Below are positions 51,012 to 59,533 of a DNA stretch of 64,000 nucleotides, piece after piece. The notes below the pieces were generated by a model. The model worked only from the letters and a program-made list of their open reading frames with translations. It made no database searches and was not told where the DNA came from. Each line of letters opens with the position of its first letter. Within the stretch, counting starts at the first letter, position 1. This DNA is from Megasphaera paucivorans (GTDB lineage Bacteria > Bacillota > Negativicutes > Veillonellales > Megasphaeraceae), in contig NZ_FNHQ01000009.1 of NCBI RefSeq assembly GCF_900103535.1, positions 1-64,000 of the forward strand, written 5' to 3'. Made by a program: the position numbers and the translations under genes.

Positions 51012-52211
51012 TCACACCGGACTCTTTTCATCCTGCTCTTTTTTATATTTTGCAAGAAAAGCGTGAAATGGACTATTTTCAGGAATTTCAAATTGATTGG
51101 CTTCCTCTTCTGCTTCTCGTTCCAGAGCAGCTATTTGTTGCCGTTCTATCTCCGCCATTTTTTCTCGCATAGCAGCTTTCTTTTCCTCCTGAAGCTGTTT
51201 AAACGCAGCTGGAGCATCAACATATCCTTCCCGCAACGCCATATGCAGCCAACCTGCAGGATTATTTATCTTCCCCTTTTGCAATGCCTTTTTCAAAAGT
51301 TCCCATTGCTGTTCAACTGCCTCAAGACCGTATTCAGCAATAAATTTCTTTGCAGTAGCAAGCGTAATACCATAACTTGGCATTACAAAAAGTAAGCGAT
51401 CCAGTGAATTTTTTATGTTAACCATATCTCCAACAACAGTTTCCTCATTCCTGTTTGTTGTTGTTTTTTCTGAGAATTCTCTGTTGTTATTCTCTGGTAT
51501 TGGTGAGGACAGATTGTTCGATTCCATAGGGACAAAATGACCGGATGGATTTGGACAACTTGTCCCTATGAAACGGTCATTTTGGGCATTCTCCGCCAAA
51601 GGACCCGACAAGCCTTGAATTTCCTCATAAGGACAATTTGTCTCTATGGATTGGTCACCAACGGAAGCATCTCCCACAGTATCCGCGAGCCCTTGATTTT
51701 CCTCATGTGGACATTTTGTCCCTATGGACTGGTCACTAACAGCAGCATCGCCCATAGTACCTGCGAACCCTTGATTTTCTTCATGTGGACATTTTGTCCC
51801 TATGGACTGGTCACTAACGGCAGCATCATTTTCTCCTGATACATCTGGCTCTGATTCTTCATGATTTTTCGTTTCCGGCTCCTCCTTTTCTAGCCCTTCC
51901 AACGCAAGATAATCAATCGTGTACCACTTTGTGCGATCATAGCCTTTTTGATTGTAGTTGCCAGAAATAACCAATTTTTGCTTCTCTAAGTTGGAAATCG
52001 TCCGCGATAAAGTCTTCTGTGACCAAAACGGAAATTGCTTTGACCAGTCCGCCATGGTGTTATACACCCATTGCCGACCATCGATAATATTTTTACTGCG
52101 GTCCACCCAATAATGCAGTTGCTGTATAAAAAGCGCTTCATTCAAGCCGATTTTTACTGCAAGGCTGGGCAGGCACATCAAAGGAACCTCATTGATCAAT
52201 AATTTACTCAT
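51012..52211 (-). CDS. Replication-initiator-like winged-helix protein with internal 26-aa repeats
   Basis: A 399-residue protein. The N-terminal winged-helix domain (1-105: LPSLAVKIGLNEALFIQQLH, then SQKTLSRTISNLEKQKLVIS) resembles replisome-organiser and replication proteins of Firmicute phages and plasmids. The middle (about 125-230) consists of four 26-residue repeats around SDQSIGTKCPHEENQG. The C-terminal half (about 260-330: SYGITLATAKKFIAEYGLEA, PAGWLHMALREGYV) is a DnaD-like helical region, then a coiled coil. It sits directly after parA-parB, as in plasmids. The repeats probably contain the origin. Confidence 0.65.
   Translation of the reverse strand: MSKLLINEVPLMCLPSLAVKIGLNEALFIQQLHYWVDRSKNIIDGRQWVYNTMADWSKQFPFWSQKTLSRTISNLEKQKLVISGNYNQKGYDRTKWYTIDYLALEGLEKEEPETKNHEESEPDVSGENDAAVSDQSIGTKCPHEENQGFAGTMGDAAVSDQSIGTKCPHEENQGLADTVGDASVGDQSIETNCPYEEIQGLSGPLAENAQNDRFIGTSCPNPSGHFVPMESNNLSSPIPENNNREFSEKTTTNRNEETVVGDMVNIKNSLDRLLFVMPSYGITLATAKKFIAEYGLEAVEQQWELLKKALQKGKINNPAGWLHMALREGYVDAPAAFKQLQEEKKAAMREKMAEIERQQIAALEREAEEEANQFEIPENSPFHAFLAKYKKEQDEKSPV
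51545..51835. repeat. Four 78-bp tandem repeats inside the rep gene, iteron-like
   Basis: The motif GGACANNTTGTCYCTATG begins at 51553, 51631, 51709 and 51787, an exact 78-bp period. The last two copies carry the longer identical stretch GTGGACATTTTGTCCCTATG followed by GACTGGTCAC. An inverted half-copy (CCATAGGGACA) lies near 51523. GGACA/TGTCC forms a small dyad in each unit. Repeats within the rep coding sequence recall plasmids whose origin lies inside the initiator gene. Confidence 0.75.
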
Positions 52212-52238
52212 TTTCTTCGCTCTCCCAACTGCAGATCA

Positions 52239-53456
52239 TTAATTTTTCATGGTATTTGCGACTTGAAAGTTTTTCGAATGCTCACAGGGCCGATCACAAT
52301 CATCACAACATTCTTTGCATCGTTCCGGGCAATGAGATTCATCTAAATAAGCCAAAACATCTTTTATAACCTTGATACGTGCCTGCCACTCCTGACACTC
52401 TTCTTCTGTTTTATCAGCAGTTTCTACGGAAAACCGTTGCTCGGCGTCTTTTAATTTTTCAACGATTTCTTTCTGAAACCACATTTTCGCAGCAGTATCT
52501 TTATCTGTCGCTTCTTGCTTTTGCACAGGTGGTACAACCTCATCAGTAGAATTAACACCGTCATTGCTTATATTTTTATCTGTATTATTTTTTCGCGTTT
52601 GATCGAACAGTTTTGTCTGCCCCTCATCCTCTAATTCACATTCTGTCGGGCTCTCTTTTACAACAGGAATAGTGTCATTTTTAGGCACAACGATTTTTTT
52701 CTTTTCCTCTTTTACCGCCTGTACCGTAACTTCTTCGCCCCGATCCTTAATTGCCTCAATTACTAAATTTTGTTCTTCTTTATCCATGCTTGCGAGTTCT
52801 GCTGCAGCCGTGGCTGTAATATTTCCTGAATCAATCTCCACCTTAACTTCCTCTGAAACCTTCCGAATCGCTTCTTTACGCTGCAAGGAAGTCTCCGAAA
52901 TGCCAAGGATATTGGCAAAATAAGGCCTAAACTTACCATCAATATTTCCAGCCGCTTTCTGATAATCATAAAGTTTCTTGATAATGGGTTTAATCAATGC
53001 AATTTCATCCGCTTCCTGCGAAGGTGTCAGATTTCTGCGCTGCCCTTTATTCGGAAACACGATATTCAACGTTTCCATTTCATCATCTGTTATGGCATCC
53101 TCAAAATCATTGATGATTTCCCGTGTAATGGTCGGAACCATCGGATCATCTATCAGTCCCTGTTCCAAGCGATACAGCTGTGCCAAGCGGCGGCGATGGC
53201 CGCTGGTAATCATAAATCGGCCATCCTCCATCGTCTTTAAAATAATGGGCTCTATATTATGAGTAAGCTGGATCATCATCGCCAGTTCTTCAATATTATC
53301 CAAACTATACTTTTCATTTTTAGGATTCGGCACCAATTCATGAACGTCTCGCATGATGATTTCTTCCGTAGTGTTAAGTTCCTTACCGCTGCTCTGTCCT
53401 GGCTGAGAATTTTTATTTAAAAGCTTGGCAATTAAGCTTGCTGACTGTTTTTTCAT
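52239..53456 (-). CDS. ParB/Spo0J-family partition protein
   Basis: A 405-residue protein. The N-terminal ParB domain (about 35-130) has the V-P-N-P-x-N start and the CTP-binding box TSGHRRRLAQL. A central HTH follows (FANILGISETSLQRKEAIRK, about 190). A long acidic linker leads to a Cys-rich tail (CPERCKECCDDCDRPC) that may bind a metal and is unusual for ParB. It is 4 bp downstream of parA. It should load at centromere-like sites; the repeated element palindrome is a candidate. Confidence 0.88.
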   Translation of the reverse strand: MKKQSASLIAKLLNKNSQPGQSSGKELNTTEEIIMRDVHELVPNPKNEKYSLDNIEELAMMIQLTHNIEPIILKTMEDGRFMITSGHRRRLAQLYRLEQGLIDDPMVPTITREIINDFEDAITDDEMETLNIVFPNKGQRRNLTPSQEADEIALIKPIIKKLYDYQKAAGNIDGKFRPYFANILGISETSLQRKEAIRKVSEEVKVEIDSGNITATAAAELASMDKEEQNLVIEAIKDRGEEVTVQAVKEEKKKIVVPKNDTIPVVKESPTECELEDEGQTKLFDQTRKNNTDKNISNDGVNSTDEVVPPVQKQEATDKDTAAKMWFQKEIVEKLKDAEQRFSVETADKTEEECQEWQARIKVIKDVLAYLDESHCPERCKECCDDCDRPCEHSKNFQVANTMKN

Positions 53457-53460
53457 GATT

Positions 53461-54210
53461 TTATTCCCCCGCTAAAAGTTCTTTGAAAAACTGTACAAGA
53501 TCCCGCGCAAAGCCACAATTAGGCGAATACTCAAAAATAGATTTTTTTTCTTCTGCCGATGCTTCCAGCTTATCTTTTGTGTAACGAATTCTGGTGCGAA
53601 ATAAGGGAAACTGACTTCCTAATAGCTCAATGCAACGGAACCCATGCGGGGTAGAAGAAAATTTATTGAGAAGGCAACCACGAAACCGCAGGGCAGGATT
53701 ATATTCTTTAATTGCTTCTATATAGTCGGCCATCTGCGCAACGCCGCGAATGCCATAAATATCCGGTGTTGTCACAATAATGACTTCATCACTGGCTACC
53801 AAAGCATTGATAACGGAGGCATTAATTGTCGGAGGATTATCGATAAGACATACATCATAATTTGCAGCAACCTTTTCCAATGATTCTTTTAAAATAGTCT
53901 GTTGCACAATCTCCTCATCTTTTATGACGGCCACATTGGCATCTAGTAAAGCAGCACCGCTGGCAACAATGTCAATGTTCGAATAGCGCGTAGGCTGGAT
54001 AACATCCTGAATCTCTGCCTTACCTAGCAAGATATCTGCTAATGATTTTTCTGGATCTGCATCAAAGAACTGTGAATCATTCCCCTGATCGTCATTATCT
54101 ATGACCAATACTCTTAAATCGCAGCTTTCTGCTATGGCATACGCCATATTAACGGTAATCGTTGTTTTGCCAACGCCGCCTTTTTTGTTGATGAACGAAA
54201 ATGTTTTCAT
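53461..54210 (-). CDS. ParA-family partition ATPase
   Basis: A 249-residue protein with the deviant Walker A motif KKGGVGKTTITVNMA at residues 9-23, the A' motif VLVIDNDDQGNDS and Walker B VCLIDNPPTINA. It partitions the element when replicating or supports its circular form. AAAGGACTTG lies before the ATG. The upstream region carries an 8-bp-arm repeat TTTCGCTT/AAGCGAAA that could be an operator. Confidence 0.9.
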   Translation of the reverse strand: MKTFSFINKKGGVGKTTITVNMAYAIAESCDLRVLVIDNDDQGNDSQFFDADPEKSLADILLGKAEIQDVIQPTRYSNIDIVASGAALLDANVAVIKDEEIVQQTILKESLEKVAANYDVCLIDNPPTINASVINALVASDEVIIVTTPDIYGIRGVAQMADYIEAIKEYNPALRFRGCLLNKFSSTPHGFRCIELLGSQFPLFRTRIRYTKDKLEASAEEKKSIFEYSPNCGFARDLVQFFKELLAGE

Positions 54211-54270
54211 AAATTTTCAAGTCCTTTCGCTTAACTTTTCTATACAAATCAAGCGAAAATCTGCTATAAT

Positions 54271-54347
54271 GAATCTTAAGAAACGAAATTTGTTTACAGC
54301 AAATTTTCACTGGAGCACTATCAGTTAGCCGCTGATAGTGCTTTTTT
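54271..54347 (+). ncRNA. Candidate small RNA divergent from parA
   Basis: A plus-strand promoter (TACAAA at 54243-54248, 16 bp, TATAAT at 54265-54270) is followed only 45 bp later by a strong terminator. The stem is AGCACTATCAG with CTGATAGTGCT, and TTTTTT ends at 54347. No reading frame lies between, so an RNA of about 70 nt is predicted. It is complementary to the parA upstream region on the minus strand and could regulate the parA-parB-rep operon like a plasmid antisense RNA. Confidence 0.4.
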
Positions 54348-54359
54348 CATACCCCAACT

Positions 54360-54797
54360 TCATCTTCCTTTGATCCTTACCAAAGTCCCACCCAGCTTCA
54401 TATCGGGACGTGCCGTAAAATAATAGTCGCCACTATATTCGATAGACGTTGGAAGCCAGGTCATCCATTCTTCTTCATCTGAGAAATACGGTGCATAAAC
54501 TTCACAACTACTACCACACGTGAATTCAATGTCTGTGCCTTCCATTTCGAACCTACCGGCTGAATTTCGGACTAAGCGCCCTGTTCTGCTTATGGCCGCA
54601 TACATGCGCTTTAAACGCCAGTCACTTTCATCGAATGCATTACTACCTAGCCCCAATAAATGCTTTACATAGGTTCTCTCTTCTTCTGTTGCCTTTTCTG
54701 GATTGAATTCGTTCTGAATCCATGCTAAATCATCAACCAACGCTCTGATGATTGGAGCAGCCTTTTTAAATCGTTCAATCATGCCTTGTCTCAACAT
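54360..54797 (-). CDS. Hypothetical protein at the element end
   Basis: A 145-residue protein (MLRQGMIERFKKAAPIIRAL ... ending TARPDMKLGGTLVRIKGR). The helical N-terminal half and beta C-terminal half recall DUF5348-type proteins of Firmicute elements, but the assignment is weak. The ATG at 54797 has GGGAGG 8 bp upstream. It is the last gene of the element before the chromosomal junction and is followed by the parA leader. Confidence 0.65.
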   Translation of the reverse strand: MLRQGMIERFKKAAPIIRALVDDLAWIQNEFNPEKATEEERTYVKHLLGLGSNAFDESDWRLKRMYAAISRTGRLVRNSAGRFEMEGTDIEFTCGSSCEVYAPYFSDEEEWMTWLPTSIEYSGDYYFTARPDMKLGGTLVRIKGR

Positions 54798-54825
54798 TTC
54801 TTTTCCTCCCTTTTGCAAATAAAAA

Positions 54826-54853
54826 AGACGCCCAATACGAATATTGAACGTCT
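54826..54853 (-). terminator. Terminator between chromosome and element
   Basis: AGACG and CGTCT (outer) with CAATA and TATTG (inner) form an interrupted stem around CGAA, and the minus strand runs on into TTTTTTATTTG. It would stop transcription from the rlmD operon before it enters the element. The rest of 54854-55045 shows no gene; it probably carries the element's right end. Confidence 0.65.
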
Positions 54854-55045
54854 AATAATAAACTCATTATTTTATTGTAGAATCAAATTCTCTTGACTGA
54901 CGAAATAAGCAATTTCTTGTGTCTACTCATACTAGGTTGATAACTACCGAGACATTGATGTAGTCCTTAACTACTTTTTTGCGCTCAAAACCATCTTTTT
55001 TTACAAAGATGCAATGGCGGTAAAAGTACCGGAAATTAAGGATTT

Positions 55046-56432
55046 CTACATAGTATGGCGTTGTATCAACGCTACACACTCGACGTGGTGCGTTCTACTA
55101 AACAGGTCTACGGGTTGAGCTTTTACTGCGGTGTAGCCGTGTTGCGTCAGGTATTCCAGATCTCGTGCGAGGGTTGCCGGATTACAGGATACATAGACGA
55201 CTCGTTTAGGTTTTACTCTTGCAATGGCTGCTAATACTTTTTCTTCACAGCCTGCTCTCGGCGGGTCAAGAATAATGACATCGGGATGGATGCCGCTTCC
55301 AATGAGTTCCGGCAGTTTATAGGCGGCATCCCCCAGAATGAATTCGGCATTGTGTATTTTATTTTCCCTGGCATTTTTTATGGCGTCGTGAATCGCCGGG
55401 GCTACGATTTCTATCCCATATACTTGTTTTGCCCGTTGGGCTAAAAACAGGGTGATCGTACCAGTACCACAGTAGACATCAGCTACGGTTTCATTTCCTG
55501 AGAGGTTGGCAAATTCCAAGGCTGTTTCATATAGCTTTTGTGCTTGTTCACTGTTCACCTGGAAGAAAGACTGCGCAGAAATGTTGAATTTCAGGGTTCC
55601 AATGGAATCATGAATCGTTTCACTGCCATAAATTTTCTTTGTTTTTTCGCCCAATATAACATTCGTATGACGTTTATTAATATTTTGTACGACACTGGCA
55701 AGTCCTGGGATGGCCGTTTTCAGCATGCGTACCAATTCCTTCATATGCGGTACCATATCGCCTGCTGTCACGAGGCATACCATGACTTCTCCCGTATGTA
55801 CGCCAACGCGGCCCATAATATGACGGACAATACCCGTTTCTTTATCTTCATTATAGGCAGGAATTTTATATTGTTTCATCCATTCCCGCACTACTGCGAC
55901 AATTTGATTGTTTTGTTCTTTTTGTATGGCACAATTTTCCACATTGATAACACGATGTGTCGAAGCAGCAAAACAGCCTATATCTAACTTTCCTTTTGCT
56001 TTGGAGGATACTGGAAATTGCATTTTATTGCGATAGGCCCATGGATCTGCCGCCCCCCAACGTCGGCAGCACCGTTAAATTCTTCAGGTGCCCGATCCGT
56101 TCCAATGCATCCTTGACCTGCTGCTGTTTTTCCATCAGTTCTGCCGAATAGCTCAGATGCTGGAGCTGACAGCCCCCGCAGCGATTATAGACAGGACATA
56201 ACGGTTTAACGCGGTCCTTAGCTGGTTCAAGAATTTTGAGCAGCGTTCCTGTGGCATATTGCTTTTTTACAAATTCGATTCGTGCTTCCACCGTTTCCTT
56301 CGGCAGAGCAAACGGAACAAAAACTGTAAAATCTTCATATCTTCCAATGCCTTCGCCATTAGAGCCAAGGCTTTTTATTTCTATTGTATAGGTTTTCCCT
56401 TTTTCTACGGGAACTTGACGATTCATTTTCAT
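55046..56432 (-). pseudogene. 23S rRNA (uracil-5-)-methyltransferase RlmD/RumA-like, single-base frameshift
   Basis: Two abutting frames form one gene of about 460 codons. The first (56025-56432) holds the TRAM domain and Fe-S cysteines (CPVYNRCGGCQLQHL). The second (55046-56023) holds the methyltransferase with VADVYCGTGTITLFLA, the DPPRAGCEEK loop and SCNPATLARDL. In frame, VLPTLGAADPWAYRNKMQFP would be continuous if the C6 run at 56053-56058 had five Cs. As read, the first frame ends prematurely at SQ. The enzyme methylates U in 23S rRNA. This may be a real mutation or a homopolymer sequencing error. The C-terminus (HVECVALI) is intact. Confidence 0.85.
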
Positions 56433-56445
56433 ACATATATCCTCA

Positions 56446-57753
56446 TTACTCTGTAATTATTTCACTTACAACGGGTTTCTGATCCCTGCAAGGTGTTGCT
56501 TCTACAATAATCTGGTCCGCACATTGCTGTGCCAGCGTCTGCATATCGGCGCGTGCATTGCCGTACAAGGTAAACAAGACTTCTCCGGCGTGTATTTCAT
56601 CATATACTTCTTTGAACAACCGGATACCTACTACGGGATCCACGGTGTCCTCCTTGCGGGCACGGCCGGCTCCCATGGTCATCGCGACAGCACCCAGTGC
56701 CCGGCCATGAATCGCCGTAATATATCCGCTTTCCGTGGAGACTGCCGTAAATACCTTCGGCGCTTTTGTCAGTGGACGCTTCCCGATCCAGGATACGCTT
56801 CCGTGCTGTGCTCCTACAAACTGCTTAAATTTTGCAAGCCCGGCGCCGGAGGCTACCAACTGCTGTATACGTTTACGTCCTTCTGCTTCTGTTTTTGCTT
56901 TTTGTCCCATGACGAGCATCTGCGTCCCAATCGCTTCCACGACTGTCATGAGCCGCTTGCCGCCATGTCCTGACAAGGCTTCTACTGCTTCATCTACTTC
57001 AAGACTGTTGCCGATAGCAGTTCCCAGAGGAGCTTCCATCGAGGTAATAACCGCGGTCGTAGGCCGGTGTGCCAGTTTTCCTATCTGTACCATCGTATGA
57101 GCCAGTTTCCGTGCTTCTTCACAGGTCTTCATGAATGCGCCATCACCATATTTGACATCCAGAACGATAGCATCTGCTCCGGATGCTATTTTTTTGCTCA
57201 TTATGGAACTGGCAATAAGGGGAATACTTGCAACAGTTCCTGTTGCGTCACGCAATGCATACAAAAGTTTATCAGCCGGTGCTATTTTTGCAGATTGGCC
57301 GATAACGGAAATACCGATCCGTCGAACTTGCTCCAGAAACTCTGTTTGTGTCAGTTCCGTGCGAAATCCGGGAATCGATTCCAGTTTATCGATCGTACCT
57401 CCCGTAAAGCCCAAGCCGCGCCCGCTCATTTTAGCTACGGGTACACCTGCTGCCGCAACCAAAGGTGCCACAATAAGGGTTGTCGTATCCGCAATGCCTC
57501 CGGTACTATGTTTATCTACTTTGATTCCGGAAACAGAGGACAAATCCACGACATCCCCGGAATGAGACATCGCCTTCGTAAGTTCTGTCGTTTCTTCGGC
57601 TGTCATTCCGTTGAGATATACCGCCATCAGCCACGCTGCTGCTTGATAATCTGTGATTTTTCCCTGTGTATAGTCATGAATAAAGCGATCAATTTCTGAT
57701 GCTGTCAGTACTAATCCATCTCGTTTATGTTCAATACAATCAATAGGCCACAC
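56446..57753 (-). CDS. pdp: Pyrimidine-nucleoside phosphorylase (thymidine phosphorylase family)
   Basis: A 435-residue enzyme with the family signature SGRGLGFTGGTIDKLESIPG, phosphate-binding KVDKHSTGGIADT, and the C-terminal PYNP domain (GYITAIHGRALGAVAMTMGA). It splits thymidine, deoxyuridine and uridine with phosphate. The GTG at 57753 (MWPIDCIEHKRDG) is chosen because GAGGTG lies 6 bp upstream and the start matches the family start; the frame is open to 57777. It follows deoB by 24 bp, so the two act together in deoxyribonucleoside salvage. Confidence 0.93.
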   Translation of the reverse strand: MWPIDCIEHKRDGLVLTASEIDRFIHDYTQGKITDYQAAAWLMAVYLNGMTAEETTELTKAMSHSGDVVDLSSVSGIKVDKHSTGGIADTTTLIVAPLVAAAGVPVAKMSGRGLGFTGGTIDKLESIPGFRTELTQTEFLEQVRRIGISVIGQSAKIAPADKLLYALRDATGTVASIPLIASSIMSKKIASGADAIVLDVKYGDGAFMKTCEEARKLAHTMVQIGKLAHRPTTAVITSMEAPLGTAIGNSLEVDEAVEALSGHGGKRLMTVVEAIGTQMLVMGQKAKTEAEGRKRIQQLVASGAGLAKFKQFVGAQHGSVSWIGKRPLTKAPKVFTAVSTESGYITAIHGRALGAVAMTMGAGRARKEDTVDPVVGIRLFKEVYDEIHAGEVLFTLYGNARADMQTLAQQCADQIIVEATPCRDQKPVVSEIITE

Positions 57754-57777
57754 CGTATTCACCTCACTATGAAACAA

Positions 57778-58953
57778 TTATTTCAGGTGCTGCAGGAAAC
57801 TTGTCCCGAAGGTTAATTTTTGCAATTTGAAATTTTCCATGATCGTTTGTCCCAAATCCGCATACGTAGTACGTACTCCCAGGTCTGCCGTCTGCTGTAA
57901 TGCCGGGCTGTATACGAGCAGCGGAACTTGTTCTCTTGTATGGTCCGTTCCCGTCCACGTAGGATCATTTCCATGATCTGCTGTAATCAATACGACATCT
58001 TCCTCATTTAACTGCGGCAGCAAAGCACCTAATGCTTGGTCAAATTCCTCAATACACCGCCCGTAGCCTGCCGGATTGCGTCGATGTCCGTACATACTGT
58101 CAAAATCAACCAAGTTTACCATAATGATTCCTGCATCCCTATGGTGTCTTTGCAGCTGTTGACTCAAAATCTGCATTCCTTCCTTGTTGTCAGCCGTATG
58201 ATACGATTCCGTAAGTCCTATATGGGCATAAATATCACCGATTTTCCCAATACCAACGGCCATAAGGCCCGCTTCGGAGGCATAAGAAAACACCATTTTT
58301 CGTTCAGGCATACGACTGTAATCGCGGCGGTCTCCCGTCCGAATAAAATTTCCCTGAACGCCAATAAAAGGCCGTGCAATAATTCGTCCGCATTCATACG
58401 GACCTACACACACCTGCCTGCGAGTAATTTCACAAATACGGTAGAGTTCCTCCAGCGGTATGACATCTGTGTGTGCCGCTATTTGGAATACACTATCCGC
58501 TGATGTATACACGATGGGGGCCTTGGTACGAAAATGTTCCGGTCCCAGTCGTTCAATAATTTCTGTTCCTGACGCTATTTCATTCCCGATATAAGAATGT
58601 CCGGTCTTTTCCGTAAAAGTCTGCAGCAACTCCGCAGGAAATGCATGATAAAAAACGGGGAATGGTCTTTCGACCGGATTCCCCATCATTTCCCAATGAC
58701 CACTGGTCGTATCCTTACCGGCAGAGATTTCCCTCATTACACCGTAAGAACCGACCACATGATCCGTATGTTGCTGTAATTTCACTATATTTCCCAGACC
58801 CAGGCGAAGTAGATTCGGTATATGCATTCCTTCTACGGCTGCATCGATATGTTCCAACGTATTCGCTCCTTCGTCGCCGAAAGCTGCCGCATCCGGAGCA
58901 TGGCCTGCTCCCACACTGTCCATAACAATAACAATCATCCGTTTGAAGTTCAT
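57778..58953 (-). CDS. deoB: Phosphopentomutase
   Basis: A 391-residue alkaline-phosphatase-superfamily enzyme starting MNFKRMIVIVMDSVGAGHAP. It carries metal-binding residues in DSVGAG, NLVDFDSMYGHRR and ITADHGNDPTWTGTDHTRE. It interconverts (deoxy)ribose 1- and 5-phosphates from the phosphorylase reaction. GGAGG lies 8 bp before the ATG at 58953; the frame is open upstream, but no homology is expected there. Confidence 0.96.
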   Translation of the reverse strand: MNFKRMIVIVMDSVGAGHAPDAAAFGDEGANTLEHIDAAVEGMHIPNLLRLGLGNIVKLQQHTDHVVGSYGVMREISAGKDTTSGHWEMMGNPVERPFPVFYHAFPAELLQTFTEKTGHSYIGNEIASGTEIIERLGPEHFRTKAPIVYTSADSVFQIAAHTDVIPLEELYRICEITRRQVCVGPYECGRIIARPFIGVQGNFIRTGDRRDYSRMPERKMVFSYASEAGLMAVGIGKIGDIYAHIGLTESYHTADNKEGMQILSQQLQRHHRDAGIIMVNLVDFDSMYGHRRNPAGYGRCIEEFDQALGALLPQLNEEDVVLITADHGNDPTWTGTDHTREQVPLLVYSPALQQTADLGVRTTYADLGQTIMENFKLQKLTFGTSFLQHLK

Positions 58954-58972
58954 CAGAATCGCCTCCTGGAAA

Positions 58973-59521
58973 TCATACTCCCCGCAGATAGGGCCGAGCT
59001 TTTGCAAAACAAGCAATCGTTTTAGCATCAATAATGCCGCCGTCAAGAATAAGCTGTTCCATTTCTTTTGGCGTATACCGTTCCAGATTTACAAACTCAT
59101 CCTCATCGAGATGCTGTTTGCTTTGCTTTAATTGCCTTGCCAGATATAAATAAATCTTTTCATCACAAAACCCCGGTGATGTATATACAAACCCCAAAGA
59201 AATCAGTTCATCGCATGTGACGCCGGCCTCTTCTTCCAATTCACGGGACGCACAAATATCAGGATTTTCACCATCCATCTCGATTTTCCCGGCCGGAACT
59301 TCAAGCATCGGCTGCGAAGCCGCATACCGATACTGTCGAACAAGGATGATCCTGCCATCATCGGTAAGCGGCAGGATAGCGCTGGCACCATGATGCCAGA
59401 CCGCTTCCCGCGTAGAGGTAATATCACTGTCGTTGATCCGGACCGTGTCCACGGTTACATGAAGGACGCGGCCAGTCATAATTTCTTTGCGGTCAATCAT
59501 TTTTTCAACACTGATACTCAT
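58973..59521 (-). CDS. ADP-ribose pyrophosphatase (Nudix family)
   Basis: A 182-residue protein with the full Nudix box G-K-I-E-x7-A-S-R-E-L-E-E-E-A-G (AGKIEMDGENPDICASRELE...) and the NudF-like proline-rich YTSPGFCDEKIYLYLA segment. It hydrolyses ADP-ribose to AMP and ribose 5-phosphate, linking to the pentose steps of deoB. It lies 19 bp upstream of deoB and 12 bp after dut in the same operon. Confidence 0.92.
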   Translation of the reverse strand: MSISVEKMIDRKEIMTGRVLHVTVDTVRINDSDITSTREAVWHHGASAILPLTDDGRIILVRQYRYAASQPMLEVPAGKIEMDGENPDICASRELEEEAGVTCDELISLGFVYTSPGFCDEKIYLYLARQLKQSKQHLDEDEFVNLERYTPKEMEQLILDGGIIDAKTIACFAKARPYLRGV

Positions 59522-59533
59522 GCTATTTGCTCC

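Noticed and set aside
51545-51835. Regular 78-bp repeats considered as a CRISPR array
   Set aside because: There are no variable spacers; the whole unit repeats and keeps an open reading frame of 26 codons, and no cas genes are present. Iteron-like coding repeats fit better.
57067-57699. 210-codon plus-strand frame inside the phosphorylase gene
   Set aside because: Antisense to a conserved gene; the product is cysteine-rich without pattern and has no start signal.
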